Source of the DNA: an uncultured Eubacterium sp. | GTDB taxonomy: Bacteria > Bacillota > Clostridia > Lachnospirales > Lachnospiraceae | DNA: 15,674 bases | Direction: 5' to 3' | NCBI GenBank assembly: GCA_904502145.1 | Contig: CAJGDH010000016.1 | Location: 1-15,674, forward strand | Shown: positions 1-6,959 of the stretch, piece by piece | Layout: every line of letters begins with the position of its first letter | Numbering within the stretch: position 1 is the first letter of the stretch | Program-made: the position numbers and the translations under genes | The notes under the pieces: model-generated | Told to the model about the DNA's origin: nothing | Databases searched by the model: none | Seen by the model: the letters and a program-made list of their open reading frames with translations, nothing else

Positions 1-85
1 ATCAATGATTCTAACATGGAATAGGTTCTTAGGCAATATCAGAAAGGTATTGTCATATGCTTATTACACCAAGGATTATATTTTC

Positions 86-114
86 TTGAAATAAAACATG
101 ATGCGTGGTAATAT
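86..114 (+). promoter_or_regulatory. Sigma-A-type promoter of the DtxR-family gene
   Basis: A TTGAAA -35 box at 86-91 and a TAATAT -10 box at 109-114 are separated by exactly 17 bases. It lies about 65 bases ahead of the TTG start of the regulator at 180. Bases 1-85 are AT-rich and I see no gene in them. Confidence 0.6.
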
Positions 115-179
115 CATAATAATATATTTTAGACATTATTTATAACATAATTGATCCATAAATGATGAGGTGAAATGCA

Positions 180-557
180 TTGAAGGATAAATATAATGAA
201 TCATCCGAAAACTATCTGGAGACGATCCTGATTCTCAGTAAGAGACTTCCGGTTGTGAGATCTGTCGATATTGCCAATGAACTGGACTTTAAAAAATCAA
301 GTGTCAGTATTGCCATGAAGAATCTTCGTCAAAAGGACCATATCACCGTCACTGATGCAGGATACATCTATCTCACCGAATCCGGCAAGGCTATTGCCGA
401 GATGATCTATGAGCGCCATCAGACCCTTACTGTCTGTCTGGAGAACCTGGGAGTCCCTTCCGACATCGCAGAGAAGGATGCCTGCAAGATTGAGCATGTC
501 ATCAGCCCGGAAAGCTTCGATGCCATTAAAAAACACCTTATGCGTTATAACCAGTGA
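180..557 (+). CDS. DtxR/MntR-family metal-dependent transcriptional regulator
   Basis: A 125-residue winged-helix repressor of the DtxR/MntR family: an N-terminal HTH (about residues 9-70, with SVDIANELDFKKSSVS as the recognition region) followed by the metal-binding dimerisation domain (about 71-125). There is no C-terminal SH3-like domain, so the size is that of MntR-type members. Putative primary metal ligands by alignment are N11, E14, H80, C102, E105 and H106. The cysteine in the ACKIEH segment matches the iron-type DtxR/IdeR pattern rather than the glutamate of MntR, so Fe(II) sensing is a reasonable inference. Family members normally repress metal uptake genes when metal is bound; no such target lies in the window. 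The start is TTG at 180, about 8 bases after an ATGAGG-type ribosome site; an ATG at 175 is out of frame and hits a stop after two codons. It is followed by a terminator, so it is probably monocistronic. Confidence 0.9.
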   Translation: MKDKYNESSENYLETILILSKRLPVVRSVDIANELDFKKSSVSIAMKNLRQKDHITVTDAGYIYLTESGKAIAEMIYERHQTLTVCLENLGVPSDIAEKDACKIEHVISPESFDAIKKHLMRYNQ

Positions 558-582
558 TAGAATATACCCGGAATTATTTAAA

Positions 583-615
583 GGGGCAGTCCACAAAGAC
601 TGCCCCTTTTTTTTT
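583..615 (+). terminator. Rho-independent terminator after the DtxR-family gene
   Basis: A perfect 9-bp stem (GGGGCAGTC 583-591, GACTGCCCC 598-606) with a CACAAA loop is followed by nine T residues (607-615). It also lies just past the end of the convergent phosphatase gene, but on that strand only three T follow the stem, so it would act weakly there. Confidence 0.9.
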
Positions 616-636
616 ATCAGCAATTATATATCATCA

Positions 637-1116
637 CTACTTTATTTGACCCGTTTCATTCAGGTGATCCAGAAGGCCTTTGCATCCGGATGAGATCTGC
701 CGGTATACCCCTGCAAAGTCACCGGTATACCAGGGATCATCGATATCTCCTCCCCGGGAAGTATAGTCCAGCATCCTGGTCAGTTTCCCTTCGGGATCCC
801 CGCCCAGAATCCTTCTCATGTTGCGCATGTTGATGCTTTCCATCCCGATCAGATAGTCATACCTGTCATAATCTTGCCGGACCAGTACCCTGGCCCTCTT
901 GCCTTTACAGGAGATACCGTGTTTTGAAAGCTCAGCCCTGGCGGGAGGATAGACGGGATTCCCCACCCCGTTCCAGACTTCTTCCGAACTGGTAGCTGCA
1001 GATTCGATAAGGAACTGATCGGATAATCCTTCCTTTTCCACCAGATCTTTCATAATGAATTCCGCCATGGGTGATCTGCAGATGTTGCCGTGGCAGACGA
1101 ACAGTATTTTTATCAA
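637..1116 (-). CDS. Low-molecular-weight protein tyrosine phosphatase
   Basis: A 159-residue cytosolic phosphatase of the LMW-PTP/arsenate-reductase fold. The N-terminal P-loop CHGNICRS (residues 8-15) supplies the CX5R active site, with C8 as nucleophile and R14 binding phosphate. The DDP segment (126-128) followed by W-Y carries the general-acid aspartate, probably D127. The length is typical for the family. It hydrolyses phosphotyrosine or other phosphomonoesters; members are also reported to dephosphorylate ribulosamine 5-phosphates. The start is TTG at 1116, supported by an AAAGGAG site (1126-1132) nine bases upstream. It lies 118 bases downstream of the PheC-like gene on the same strand, with no terminator seen between them, so co-transcription is possible. 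The leader contains interleaved inverted repeats (1149-1211). Confidence 0.95.
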   Translation of the reverse strand: MIKILFVCHGNICRSPMAEFIMKDLVEKEGLSDQFLIESAATSSEEVWNGVGNPVYPPARAELSKHGISCKGKRARVLVRQDYDRYDYLIGMESINMRNMRRILGGDPEGKLTRMLDYTSRGGDIDDPWYTGDFAGVYRQISSGCKGLLDHLNETGQIK

Positions 1117-1148
1117 TTTATAATTCTCCTTTCAAGTGCCCCGATTTG

Positions 1149-1211
1149 CTGCCCGGTTTCCATGAAAACTCATTCTTCCGGGACTCTCGGGCAGGCATTC
1201 CATTTTTCATG
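1149..1211 (-). repeat. Interleaved inverted repeats in the phosphatase leader
   Basis: CTGCCCG (1149-1155) is complementary to CGGGCAG (1188-1194), and CATGAAAA (1161-1168) is complementary to TTTTCATG (1204-1211). The two pairs are interleaved, so the stems would be mutually exclusive or form a pseudoknot. There is no adjacent T tract on the minus strand. Its function is unknown and it may be chance. Confidence 0.35.
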
Positions 1212-1234
1212 ATATAACAAGATCAGATGATTGT

Positions 1235-2026
1235 CTAGCGCAGTCTTGCGTTCATATTTTTGAAAAAATATTCCTCAGCAAGTTCATCGATTCTCCCGGA
1301 CATTTTTTCCTTTTCCAGGAATTCATTCACATAATCCAGCAGATCTTCAGACCCTTTCGGCATCAGGATGCCCAGTTGCCCATGAGTAAAGGGTTCATGA
1401 ATGAGTGGTGCTGCAAGACGTTCATCCTGTCCGGCATAGTATCCTGCTTCCATGATCTCTGTGATCATGACATCTGCTTCACCGGAAGCAACCAGACCAG
1501 GTATTTCCTGATTGATATTATGGATCATCAGAGGCAGGTCCGGCAGGTTTTCCCGGACAAATTGTTCATTCAGACCACCAGGATTCTCCATGAGACGCAC
1601 CCCGGACCGGTTGATTTCTTCTAAGCTTGTGTATCTGTCGGCATCTTCTTTACGACAGAGAACTGTTTTCCCGTTCTCAAGATATCCTTCAGACATAAGA
1701 GCCAGATCTTTTCGGGCATCAGTGATGGTAATGCCGCAGATCGCCAGGTCAAATTTACCTGCCAACGTATCCTCCATCAGACCAGGCCAGGATGTTGTTA
1801 CATACTCTATAACTACACCGAGAGTTCCCGCGAGATCTTCTGCCAGTTCTGCATCAAACCCTACATGGCAGCCTGTCGACGGATCAAAATAAGACATGGG
1901 CTGATAATCTCCTGCCGTACCCACTCTTAAGACACCACGATCCCGGATTTCTTCAAGCTTTGCCGCTGAAAGCAAAGAAGTGATCATTTTTCCATGATTA
2001 TTCTTTTCTGATGAAATATTTTTCAT
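1235..2026 (-). CDS. PheC-like cyclohexadienyl (prephenate/arogenate) dehydratase, solute-binding-protein fold, no signal peptide
   Basis: A 263-residue protein of the type-3 solute-binding (SBP_bac_3) fold. By recall it resembles the Pseudomonas aeruginosa cyclohexadienyl dehydratase PheC more than amino-acid-binding lipoproteins: LRVGTAGDYQPMSYF (33-47), the TTSWPGLM segment (77-84), NPGGLNEQF (148-156) and VMITEIMEA (186-194). E193 sits where the catalytic glutamate of PheC lies in my alignment. PheC enzymes convert prephenate to phenylpyruvate or arogenate to phenylalanine. PheC enzymes and binding proteins are normally exported, but here the N-terminus (residues 1-25) is polar with no hydrophobic core or lipobox. 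The start is ATG at 2026, backed by an AGGAGAG site (2034-2040), so cytosolic location is inferred. It could instead be a binding protein without enzyme activity. It has its own promoter region and lies behind a terminator. Confidence 0.8.
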   Translation of the reverse strand: MKNISSEKNNHGKMITSLLSAAKLEEIRDRGVLRVGTAGDYQPMSYFDPSTGCHVGFDAELAEDLAGTLGVVIEYVTTSWPGLMEDTLAGKFDLAICGITITDARKDLALMSEGYLENGKTVLCRKEDADRYTSLEEINRSGVRLMENPGGLNEQFVRENLPDLPLMIHNINQEIPGLVASGEADVMITEIMEAGYYAGQDERLAAPLIHEPFTHGQLGILMPKGSEDLLDYVNEFLEKEKMSGRIDELAEEYFFKNMNARLR

Positions 2027-2042
2027 TGCTCTACTCTCCTGC

Positions 2043-2055
2043 TATACCCGGTATA
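2043..2055 (-). promoter_or_regulatory. Dyad (operator candidate) ahead of the PheC-like gene
   Basis: TATACC (2043-2048) and GGTATA (2050-2055) form a perfect inverted repeat around a single central base. It overlaps the proposed -10 region and lies just upstream of the ribosome-binding site, a typical repressor position. Confidence 0.35.
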
Positions 2056-2079
2056 TTACTCCATATCTGAAATATACAA
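2050..2079 (-). promoter_or_regulatory. Candidate promoter of the PheC-like gene
   Basis: On the minus strand TTGTAT (2074-2079) precedes TATACC (2050-2055) by 18 bases. A TAATAT at 2053-2058 would leave only a 15-base spacer. The -10 match is imperfect, so the call is tentative. Tandem repeats lie just upstream of the -35 box. Confidence 0.4.
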
Positions 2080-2085
2080 TGAGTG

Positions 2086-2106
2086 ATGTCACAGTTATGT
2101 CACAGT
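2086..2106 (-). repeat. Tandem 10-bp direct repeats upstream of the PheC-like promoter
   Basis: ATGTCACAGT occurs at 2086-2095 and again at 2097-2106, one helical turn apart (11-base period); on the minus strand this reads as two ACTGTGACAT copies. They start about 7 bases upstream of the proposed -35 box, a position typical of an activator or response-regulator site. Confidence 0.5.
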
Positions 2107-2170
2107 GATTTGGTAATCTCCGAACCTTATTGTTCTTAGATCTGCCGGGAATGGTAAAACAGATAGGAAA

Positions 2171-2202
2171 AGAGAAAAACCGGTATCCTTACGGATACCG
2201 GT
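2171..2202 (-). terminator. Rho-independent terminator of the nucleosidase-ABC-CPBP-NUP operon
   Basis: A perfect 10-bp stem (ACCGGTATCC 2179-2188, GGATACCGGT 2193-2202) with a 4-base loop starts four bases after the stop codon of the NUP-family gene. On the minus strand it runs into a T-rich tail (TTTTCTCTTTT). It separates this operon from the PheC-like gene. Confidence 0.88.
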
Positions 2203-2206
2203 CAGA

Positions 2207-3256
2207 TCAGTCAGATTCTGTATCTTGTATTAATGTATCGATCAGTTTCTTACCTGTCACAAAACAGTTTTTCATAGCGGTTTCGAAAATATCCACAGAT
2301 TCCATACTGTCTTCTGAAGCGATATGATCATCAGTTTCCGGCCCCCAGAGCATCTCGGATGTCACTCCGGTCGGGAATGTATCCATATTTACACTGACCC
2401 GCAGGATGATCAGTCGATCAAGTAGGCCGGTATTCTTTACCGCATGTGCCACCGCAATATCTTCCATCTCTGTGATGGCGAAGGGGTCGCTGCATCCATA
2501 GGTCTCTGTGATCAGCAATGCATTTTGATGATCATATCTGCCTTTCCAGAAATTATCGCCGGTCACGGCTGTGCCACGCATCACCCGAGGCTTTCGGTTG
2601 GCCCATGCTTCTCCCGGATATTCTTTTTCCAGATATCTTACGGTTTGATCCGTCGTTTCCAGCTTCACATCTTTCACCAGCTCAAATACACGATCCGTAA
2701 GTTTCTGATCCAGCCTGATGACCGCAGTTTCATCAAAGCTTTCATCATGGAACCATGTTGTTTCCGACTCTGAGCTCATTTCCCGTGGGTCTGCCCGATG
2801 CCCGAGATCAAAGTCTGCCACGGAGGAAATCACATAAACATCCCCAAAGATCCCGTATCCTTCCGCCGAACCTCCACAGCCCACAGACAACACATAAGCA
2901 TCGGAATAATCAAACCGTCTGTCCGAAAGTGCAGCTGAAGTATTCAAAGCGGCAGAAACTTTTCCCTGTCCCACCGGAAACAGGGCAACACCGTTTTTAT
3001 AATACAGTTTGTTCTGACCTGAGCACCCCTCGATTTCATACATGTCTCCCCCGGTAAGATACTCCTCATAAAAATACTGAGCTTCACCGGGGAAATCTCC
3101 TGCGAGTTCACCCACTTCGAATTTGGGGAGGATCAGGACCCGGACAGGGATCTTCTGGTTTTTCCTGTAAATTGAACAGCCGGCCAGTGTACCGATGATC
3201 AGGATCATTATTGTAAATACAACAATCCGTTTATGTTTTTTCAATGACTTCATCAT
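2207..3256 (-). CDS. NUP-family (purine nucleoside permease family) lipoprotein
   Basis: A 349-residue predicted lipoprotein. The N-terminus has a basic stretch (K3-R10), a hydrophobic core (11-23) and a lipobox LAGC with the lipidated cysteine at C27. The rest resembles the NUP family (PF06516): VRVLILPKFEVGE, DFPGEAQYFYEEY, VGQGKVSAALNTSA, LSVGCGGSAEGYGIFGDV, DLGHRADPREM and the C-terminal NTGLLDRLIILR region. NUP proteins are linked to purine nucleoside transport in Candida and are distant relatives of the nucleoside phosphorylase fold, so an extracytoplasmic nucleoside-binding or nucleosidase role is inferred. I chose ATG at 3256 because AGAGGG lies about 6 bases upstream; an in-frame ATG at 3289 has a poor site and would add 11 polar residues. 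It is the last gene of the operon, 70 bases after the CPBP gene and directly before a terminator. Confidence 0.88.
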   Translation of the reverse strand: MMKSLKKHKRIVVFTIMILIIGTLAGCSIYRKNQKIPVRVLILPKFEVGELAGDFPGEAQYFYEEYLTGGDMYEIEGCSGQNKLYYKNGVALFPVGQGKVSAALNTSAALSDRRFDYSDAYVLSVGCGGSAEGYGIFGDVYVISSVADFDLGHRADPREMSSESETTWFHDESFDETAVIRLDQKLTDRVFELVKDVKLETTDQTVRYLEKEYPGEAWANRKPRVMRGTAVTGDNFWKGRYDHQNALLITETYGCSDPFAITEMEDIAVAHAVKNTGLLDRLIILRVSVNMDTFPTGVTSEMLWGPETDDHIASEDSMESVDIFETAMKNCFVTGKKLIDTLIQDTESD

Positions 3257-3326
3257 GGGAATCCCTCTGTTTATAGTTTGTTTCAGCATTCTTCATGGTG
3301 AGAACCAGTCCTAGCCTGCTGACAGA

Positions 3327-4304
3327 TCACATGGACTGCATCCTTATCGTTACCGCAATGGTTAAGGCAACAGTCAAAACGACCAGAATGACGATGGAAA
3401 TGACCAGAGCCGGTGTGACAAGCTTCTCTTTACCACCGCCGCCACGGATACACAACCTCAGCTTGTCTTCACTTCTTTCGAAGCGGGCGATGAGATAAAG
3501 ACAGATCACAGTGACCAGAAGTCCGACTACGGCACTGATGACAGTGATCAGGGCACTCTTCGGGTCAGAAAGACCGCGGGATAAGGGGAAGATGGTACGT
3601 TGTACGAATTCATCCCCGAAACGTTCCGCCAACAGCTCAGATAAAGGAGCCATGGCATTATTCAGAAAATGAAAGAGGATTCCCGGCCAGATAGAATCGG
3701 TAAGCACAAAGAGCAGGGCCAGGACGATTCCCATGATAATAGAGTAGAAAAACTGGGTTGCATTTATATGCATCAGTCCAAACAGGAGTGCCGTCAACAA
3801 TACGGAAGCCCTAAGCCGGCCGGTGCGCATGTAACTGCTGACCATGCTGCCACGAACCACAAATTCTTCAAAAAAGGCCGGTATGAGAGCAACTCCGACA
3901 AAGCTCACCCAAAAACCTCCGCCAAGCAGTTGTTTACCTGCCATTTCCAAAAAACTCGGAAACAGAAGGTTGGTCAGGGAGGAAACCAGATGAGAAACCT
4001 GGTGCATTCCGATGTAGATCACCACGGTGGTAAGAAGTGTCAGCAGTCTGACTCTGCGAAAACCAAAAGCCGATCCAAGCCGGATACCTTCCTTGCGGCA
4101 GAAGGCCAGGGCAATGATCACCATAATAATATAATAGACCAGAGATGCCCAGGTTTGAGGAAGGAAGGGAATAGGAATAAACATAAAGGCGGTGGAAAGC
4201 AGCGTGTAGCAGAGGAAAAACCGGTTTGCCCTCTTGACGGAAAGTCCTTTTCCCATCCCGGAATTCCCGGTATCCGATACCGAAGTGTATATTTCTTCTT
4301 TCAT
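3327..4304 (-). CDS. CPBP (Abi/CAAX) family intramembrane metalloprotease
   Basis: A 325-residue multipass membrane protein with the three CPBP protease motifs: EEFVVR (E146, E147, R151), FGLMH (F175 to H179) and HFLNN (H212, N215, N216). The two glutamates and two histidines form the predicted catalytic or metal site. Hydrophobic segments lie at about 30-50, 53-69, 87-100, 131-145, 167-180, 185-203, 250-273 and 298-320. A basic glycine stretch (278-293) precedes the last one. Bacterial members are membrane proteases, in some cases linked to bacteriocin self-immunity; no bacteriocin precursor is visible here. The start at 4304 follows an AAGGAGGAG site. It lies 49 bases after the ABC exporter and 70 bases before the NUP gene, so it is very likely in the same operon. 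Its substrate is unknown. Confidence 0.93.
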   Translation of the reverse strand: MKEEIYTSVSDTGNSGMGKGLSVKRANRFFLCYTLLSTAFMFIPIPFLPQTWASLVYYIIMVIIALAFCRKEGIRLGSAFGFRRVRLLTLLTTVVIYIGMHQVSHLVSSLTNLLFPSFLEMAGKQLLGGGFWVSFVGVALIPAFFEEFVVRGSMVSSYMRTGRLRASVLLTALLFGLMHINATQFFYSIIMGIVLALLFVLTDSIWPGILFHFLNNAMAPLSELLAERFGDEFVQRTIFPLSRGLSDPKSALITVISAVVGLLVTVICLYLIARFERSEDKLRLCIRGGGGKEKLVTPALVISIVILVVLTVALTIAVTIRMQSM

Positions 4305-4332
4305 ATTTTTCTCCTCCTTGAGTGCTGTGCTC

Positions 4333-4355
4333 GATAAATACAGTTAATATTTATC
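4333..4355. repeat. Inverted repeat between the ABC exporter and CPBP genes
   Basis: GATAAATA (4333-4340) and TATTTATC (4348-4355) form a perfect 8-bp dyad with a 7-base spacer, overlapping the stop codon of the ABC gene. There is no T tract, so it is not a standard terminator. It could be an operator or an mRNA-stabilising hairpin. Confidence 0.35.
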
Positions 4356-6114
4356 AACGGTTTAATTCCTGAGCTTTCTCCAGCCGGGCATATTCCCCCT
4401 GCTTTTTCAGCAGTTCTTCCCGGGTACCCTGCTCCTGGATCCGGCAGTCTTCGATCAGGATGATCTCATCGGCATTTTTGACCGTGGAAAGCCTGTGAGC
4501 GATGACGATGGACGTCTTTCCTCTGGACAGCTTATCCAGACTCTCCTGAATCTTCTGTTCCGTCACAGAATCAAGGGCTGAGGTGGCTTCATCCAGAATA
4601 AGGATAGGCGGATTTTTCAGGAAGACCCTGGCGATGGAGATTCTCTGCTTTTGTCCGCCGGAAAGTACGATCCCTCTTTCCCCCACAAAAGAATCATAAC
4701 CCTGGGGCATCTTCATGATATCCTCATGGATCTCCGCCTTTTTCGCTGCCTCCCATACTTCCGGGTCACTGGCATCCGGCCTTCCGTAGCGGATATTGTC
4801 CATGACCGTACCGGCAAAGAGGAAGACATCCTGCTGGATGATGCCGATATTCCTGCGGAGACTTTCCTGGGTCAGTGTCCTTATATCTTTTCCGTCCACA
4901 AGTATCCTTCCGCCGCTCACATCGTAAAACCTTGGAATGAGATGACATAAGGTGGTCTTTCCGGCTCCGGAAGAACCGACCACAGCCAGCAGTTCCCCCG
5001 GTACGATTTTAAGTTCGATGTCTTTCAATACTTCTGTTCCGTCATCGTAGGAGAAATCCACATGATCAAAGATGATCTCCCCTTTTACCTTGCCCAGTTC
5101 CTCTGCGTCCGGTGCATCCTCAATGTCGGGCCGTGTACGCATCAATTCCAGGAAACGGTCGAATCCTGCCATCCCCTGGGAGTAGATTTCCATAAACTGC
5201 ATGAGTTTTCTGATGGGGGAAGTAAATATGGATACATATAAAGTAAATGTGATCAGGTCCACGTAATTCAGCTGATCTTTCATGATCAGATATCCACCGG
5301 CAGTGATCACCGCTACCTGCATCAGGCCTACGGTTCCTTCAACACCGGCATGGAATCTTCCCATGGCCCTGTAGAACTCTACCCTGCTTTTCTTAAAGGC
5401 TTCGTTTGCCTGGTCAAATTTCTTATTCTCCGCAGATTCATTGGCGAATGCCTTGGAGGTACGGATCCCGGAAATGCCACTCTCTATGGCCGCATTGATC
5501 TCCCCTGTCCTGGCTTTTACCTTCCGGTTGGCATTCTGCATGGCCATCCTCTGCCTTGCCCCGTAGATCAGGCATACGGGAAGCATCAGGATAAGGACCA
5601 GGGTAAGCTTTGGATTGATGAACAGAAGAATGACGATAGCACCGATAATGGTGATCCCGCAGGTCAGGATATTCTCCGGCCCGTGATGGGCCAGCTCCAC
5701 GATCTCGAAAAGGTCATTGGTCACCCTGCCCAAAAGTATTCCTGTCCGGTTGTGATCAAAAAAACTGTAGGAGAGACTCTGCATATGTTTGAAGACATCA
5801 CGCCGCATATCCGCTTCCACCGCCGTACCCATCCTGTGTCCGATGATGGTGACAAAGTACTGAAAGACGGCTCTCAACAGATATGCCGCCAGCATGAGAC
5901 CCATGACCAGGAAAAATGCCTTAAACATCTGCTTTGGCAGCAGGACTTTCATGGTTTCCCTGGATATGTAGGGGAAAACAAGATCGATGACTGCTATGCA
6001 CAGGGACAGCAGCATGTCTATGGCAAAATCTCTGCGATGAGGATAGATGTAGGAAGCAAAGACCCTGAATTTATTCGCATCATAATCTATCTTGTTTACA
6101 TTATTGTTATTCAT
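4354..6114 (-). CDS. ABC exporter half-transporter (fused permease and ATPase)
   Basis: A 586-residue type IV (MsbA/BmrA-like) half-transporter. The N-terminal membrane domain (about 18-325) has around six hydrophobic segments. The ATPase domain (about 345-580) has Walker A GSSGAGKT (380-387), Q-loop IIQQD (425-429), signature LSGGQ (484-488), Walker B ILILDE with catalytic E509, D-loop SALD and H-loop H540. All catalytic residues are intact, so it should be active, probably as a homodimer because no partner half-transporter is nearby. Family members export lipids, drugs or peptides; the substrate cannot be read from sequence. Its ATG directly abuts the stop codon of the upstream nucleosidase gene (TAA then ATG, 6112-6117), with a GGGGGA ribosome site inside that gene. 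This strongly implies translational coupling. Confidence 0.97.
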   Translation of the reverse strand: MNNNNVNKIDYDANKFRVFASYIYPHRRDFAIDMLLSLCIAVIDLVFPYISRETMKVLLPKQMFKAFFLVMGLMLAAYLLRAVFQYFVTIIGHRMGTAVEADMRRDVFKHMQSLSYSFFDHNRTGILLGRVTNDLFEIVELAHHGPENILTCGITIIGAIVILLFINPKLTLVLILMLPVCLIYGARQRMAMQNANRKVKARTGEINAAIESGISGIRTSKAFANESAENKKFDQANEAFKKSRVEFYRAMGRFHAGVEGTVGLMQVAVITAGGYLIMKDQLNYVDLITFTLYVSIFTSPIRKLMQFMEIYSQGMAGFDRFLELMRTRPDIEDAPDAEELGKVKGEIIFDHVDFSYDDGTEVLKDIELKIVPGELLAVVGSSGAGKTTLCHLIPRFYDVSGGRILVDGKDIRTLTQESLRRNIGIIQQDVFLFAGTVMDNIRYGRPDASDPEVWEAAKKAEIHEDIMKMPQGYDSFVGERGIVLSGGQKQRISIARVFLKNPPILILDEATSALDSVTEQKIQESLDKLSRGKTSIVIAHRLSTVKNADEIILIEDCRIQEQGTREELLKKQGEYARLEKAQELNR

Positions 6115-6897
6115 TTATTCCCCCGTATATTCCAGCACATTTACCAGAAGCTCTCTGATGAAACCACAGCTTGTATAAGCCGCAAACTTCTGGTACATGT
6201 CATTTTTTCTTTCATCGGCAAAATCACATACACTTTTGGCAATGATGGTGCGGGGCCTGGGTTCCACGGCGTGGGAAGCCGCATAAGCAACCCCGTATCC
6301 TTCCATCTCCACACCCTCCGTGTCCTCAAAACTGGTCATTATCTGTTTTTTCAGGATCATTTTATTGGCGATCACCGCGGTACCGCTTGCCAGGGGGCCA
6401 TAGTGCACAAAATATTCATTATGATGAGAATCGATAAAATCCCGGATCTTATCCAGATGGTCTCCTGAGATCTTTACCATGGTGGGTCTGGGGTTGAAAC
6501 CGATCTCTCCGAAGACAATCTCTGCGTGAACCGGTGAAACATATTTTCCGTTGGAAAAATTCCAGACGGAATCGGCAAGAAGGACGTCTCCGTATTCCTG
6601 GCCGCTGGCTTCGGTAATGTTCCTTGTTCCGGCTGCAATTCCGGGCATGATGACATACTCAGGCACAAATTGATGGATCATTTTCGTGGTCAGGGTGGCA
6701 CTGGCCGTCATACCCATCTCATCCTGCTGCGCACTGACAATACGGAGCTTTTTTCCGTCTTTGTTGATAAAAGTCTCCATATACTCCTGTTCATCACCGT
6801 CGATGGTAAGGCTTTTCCAGTCAAATATCCGCATCACTGCCTGTTTTTCCGTTTCAGTCACATATATGATGACCGCAAAGGTCTTATATGTTTTCAT
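6115..6897 (-). CDS. Nucleoside-phosphorylase-superfamily nucleosidase (MTA/SAH nucleosidase-like)
   Basis: A 260-residue cytosolic protein of the PNP/UDP phosphorylase superfamily. Visible landmarks are an N-terminal strand with TETEKQAV (14-21), YVIMPGIAAGT (81-91), GPLASGTAVIAN (167-178), the VEMEGYG motif (196-202) that matches the ribose-binding VEMEA of MTA/SAH nucleosidase, and SVCDFAD (222-228) with D225 as the predicted catalytic acid. It likely cleaves the N-glycosidic bond of a purine nucleoside. The longer, divergent sequence resembles stand-alone or effector-associated nucleosidases more than housekeeping MtnN, so I give no symbol. I chose ATG at 6897 because GGAGG (6906-6910) lies 8 bases upstream. 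An in-frame ATG at 6912 overlaps that site, and one at 6903 is only two bases from it. It is the first gene of a four-gene operon, with its stop codon abutting the ABC start. Confidence 0.85.
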   Translation of the reverse strand: MKTYKTFAVIIYVTETEKQAVMRIFDWKSLTIDGDEQEYMETFINKDGKKLRIVSAQQDEMGMTASATLTTKMIHQFVPEYVIMPGIAAGTRNITEASGQEYGDVLLADSVWNFSNGKYVSPVHAEIVFGEIGFNPRPTMVKISGDHLDKIRDFIDSHHNEYFVHYGPLASGTAVIANKMILKKQIMTSFEDTEGVEMEGYGVAYAASHAVEPRPRTIIAKSVCDFADERKNDMYQKFAAYTSCGFIRELLVNVLEYTGE

Positions 6898-6959
6898 GAT
6901 CATTTCCTCCATATTTCAGGCTTTTCTTTCCTGAATGGAATGATTTTGGCGAAGTTTAC

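Noticed and set aside
1..179. A gene tail or mobile-element end at the left edge
   Set aside because: The stretch is AT-rich with stops in all frames I checked and no terminal inverted repeat; only a promoter for the DtxR-family gene is supported.
3669..4337. Plus-strand open frame of 222 codons opposite the CPBP gene
   Set aside because: Its composition is strongly polar and low in hydrophobics, as expected of the antisense of membrane-protein coding; the CPBP motifs are on the other strand.
5350..6468. Long plus-strand open frame of 372 codons opposite the ABC exporter and nucleosidase
   Set aside because: It lies antisense to two well-supported genes, matches no family, is rich in H, P, G and Q as expected of antisense translation, and has no ribosome site.
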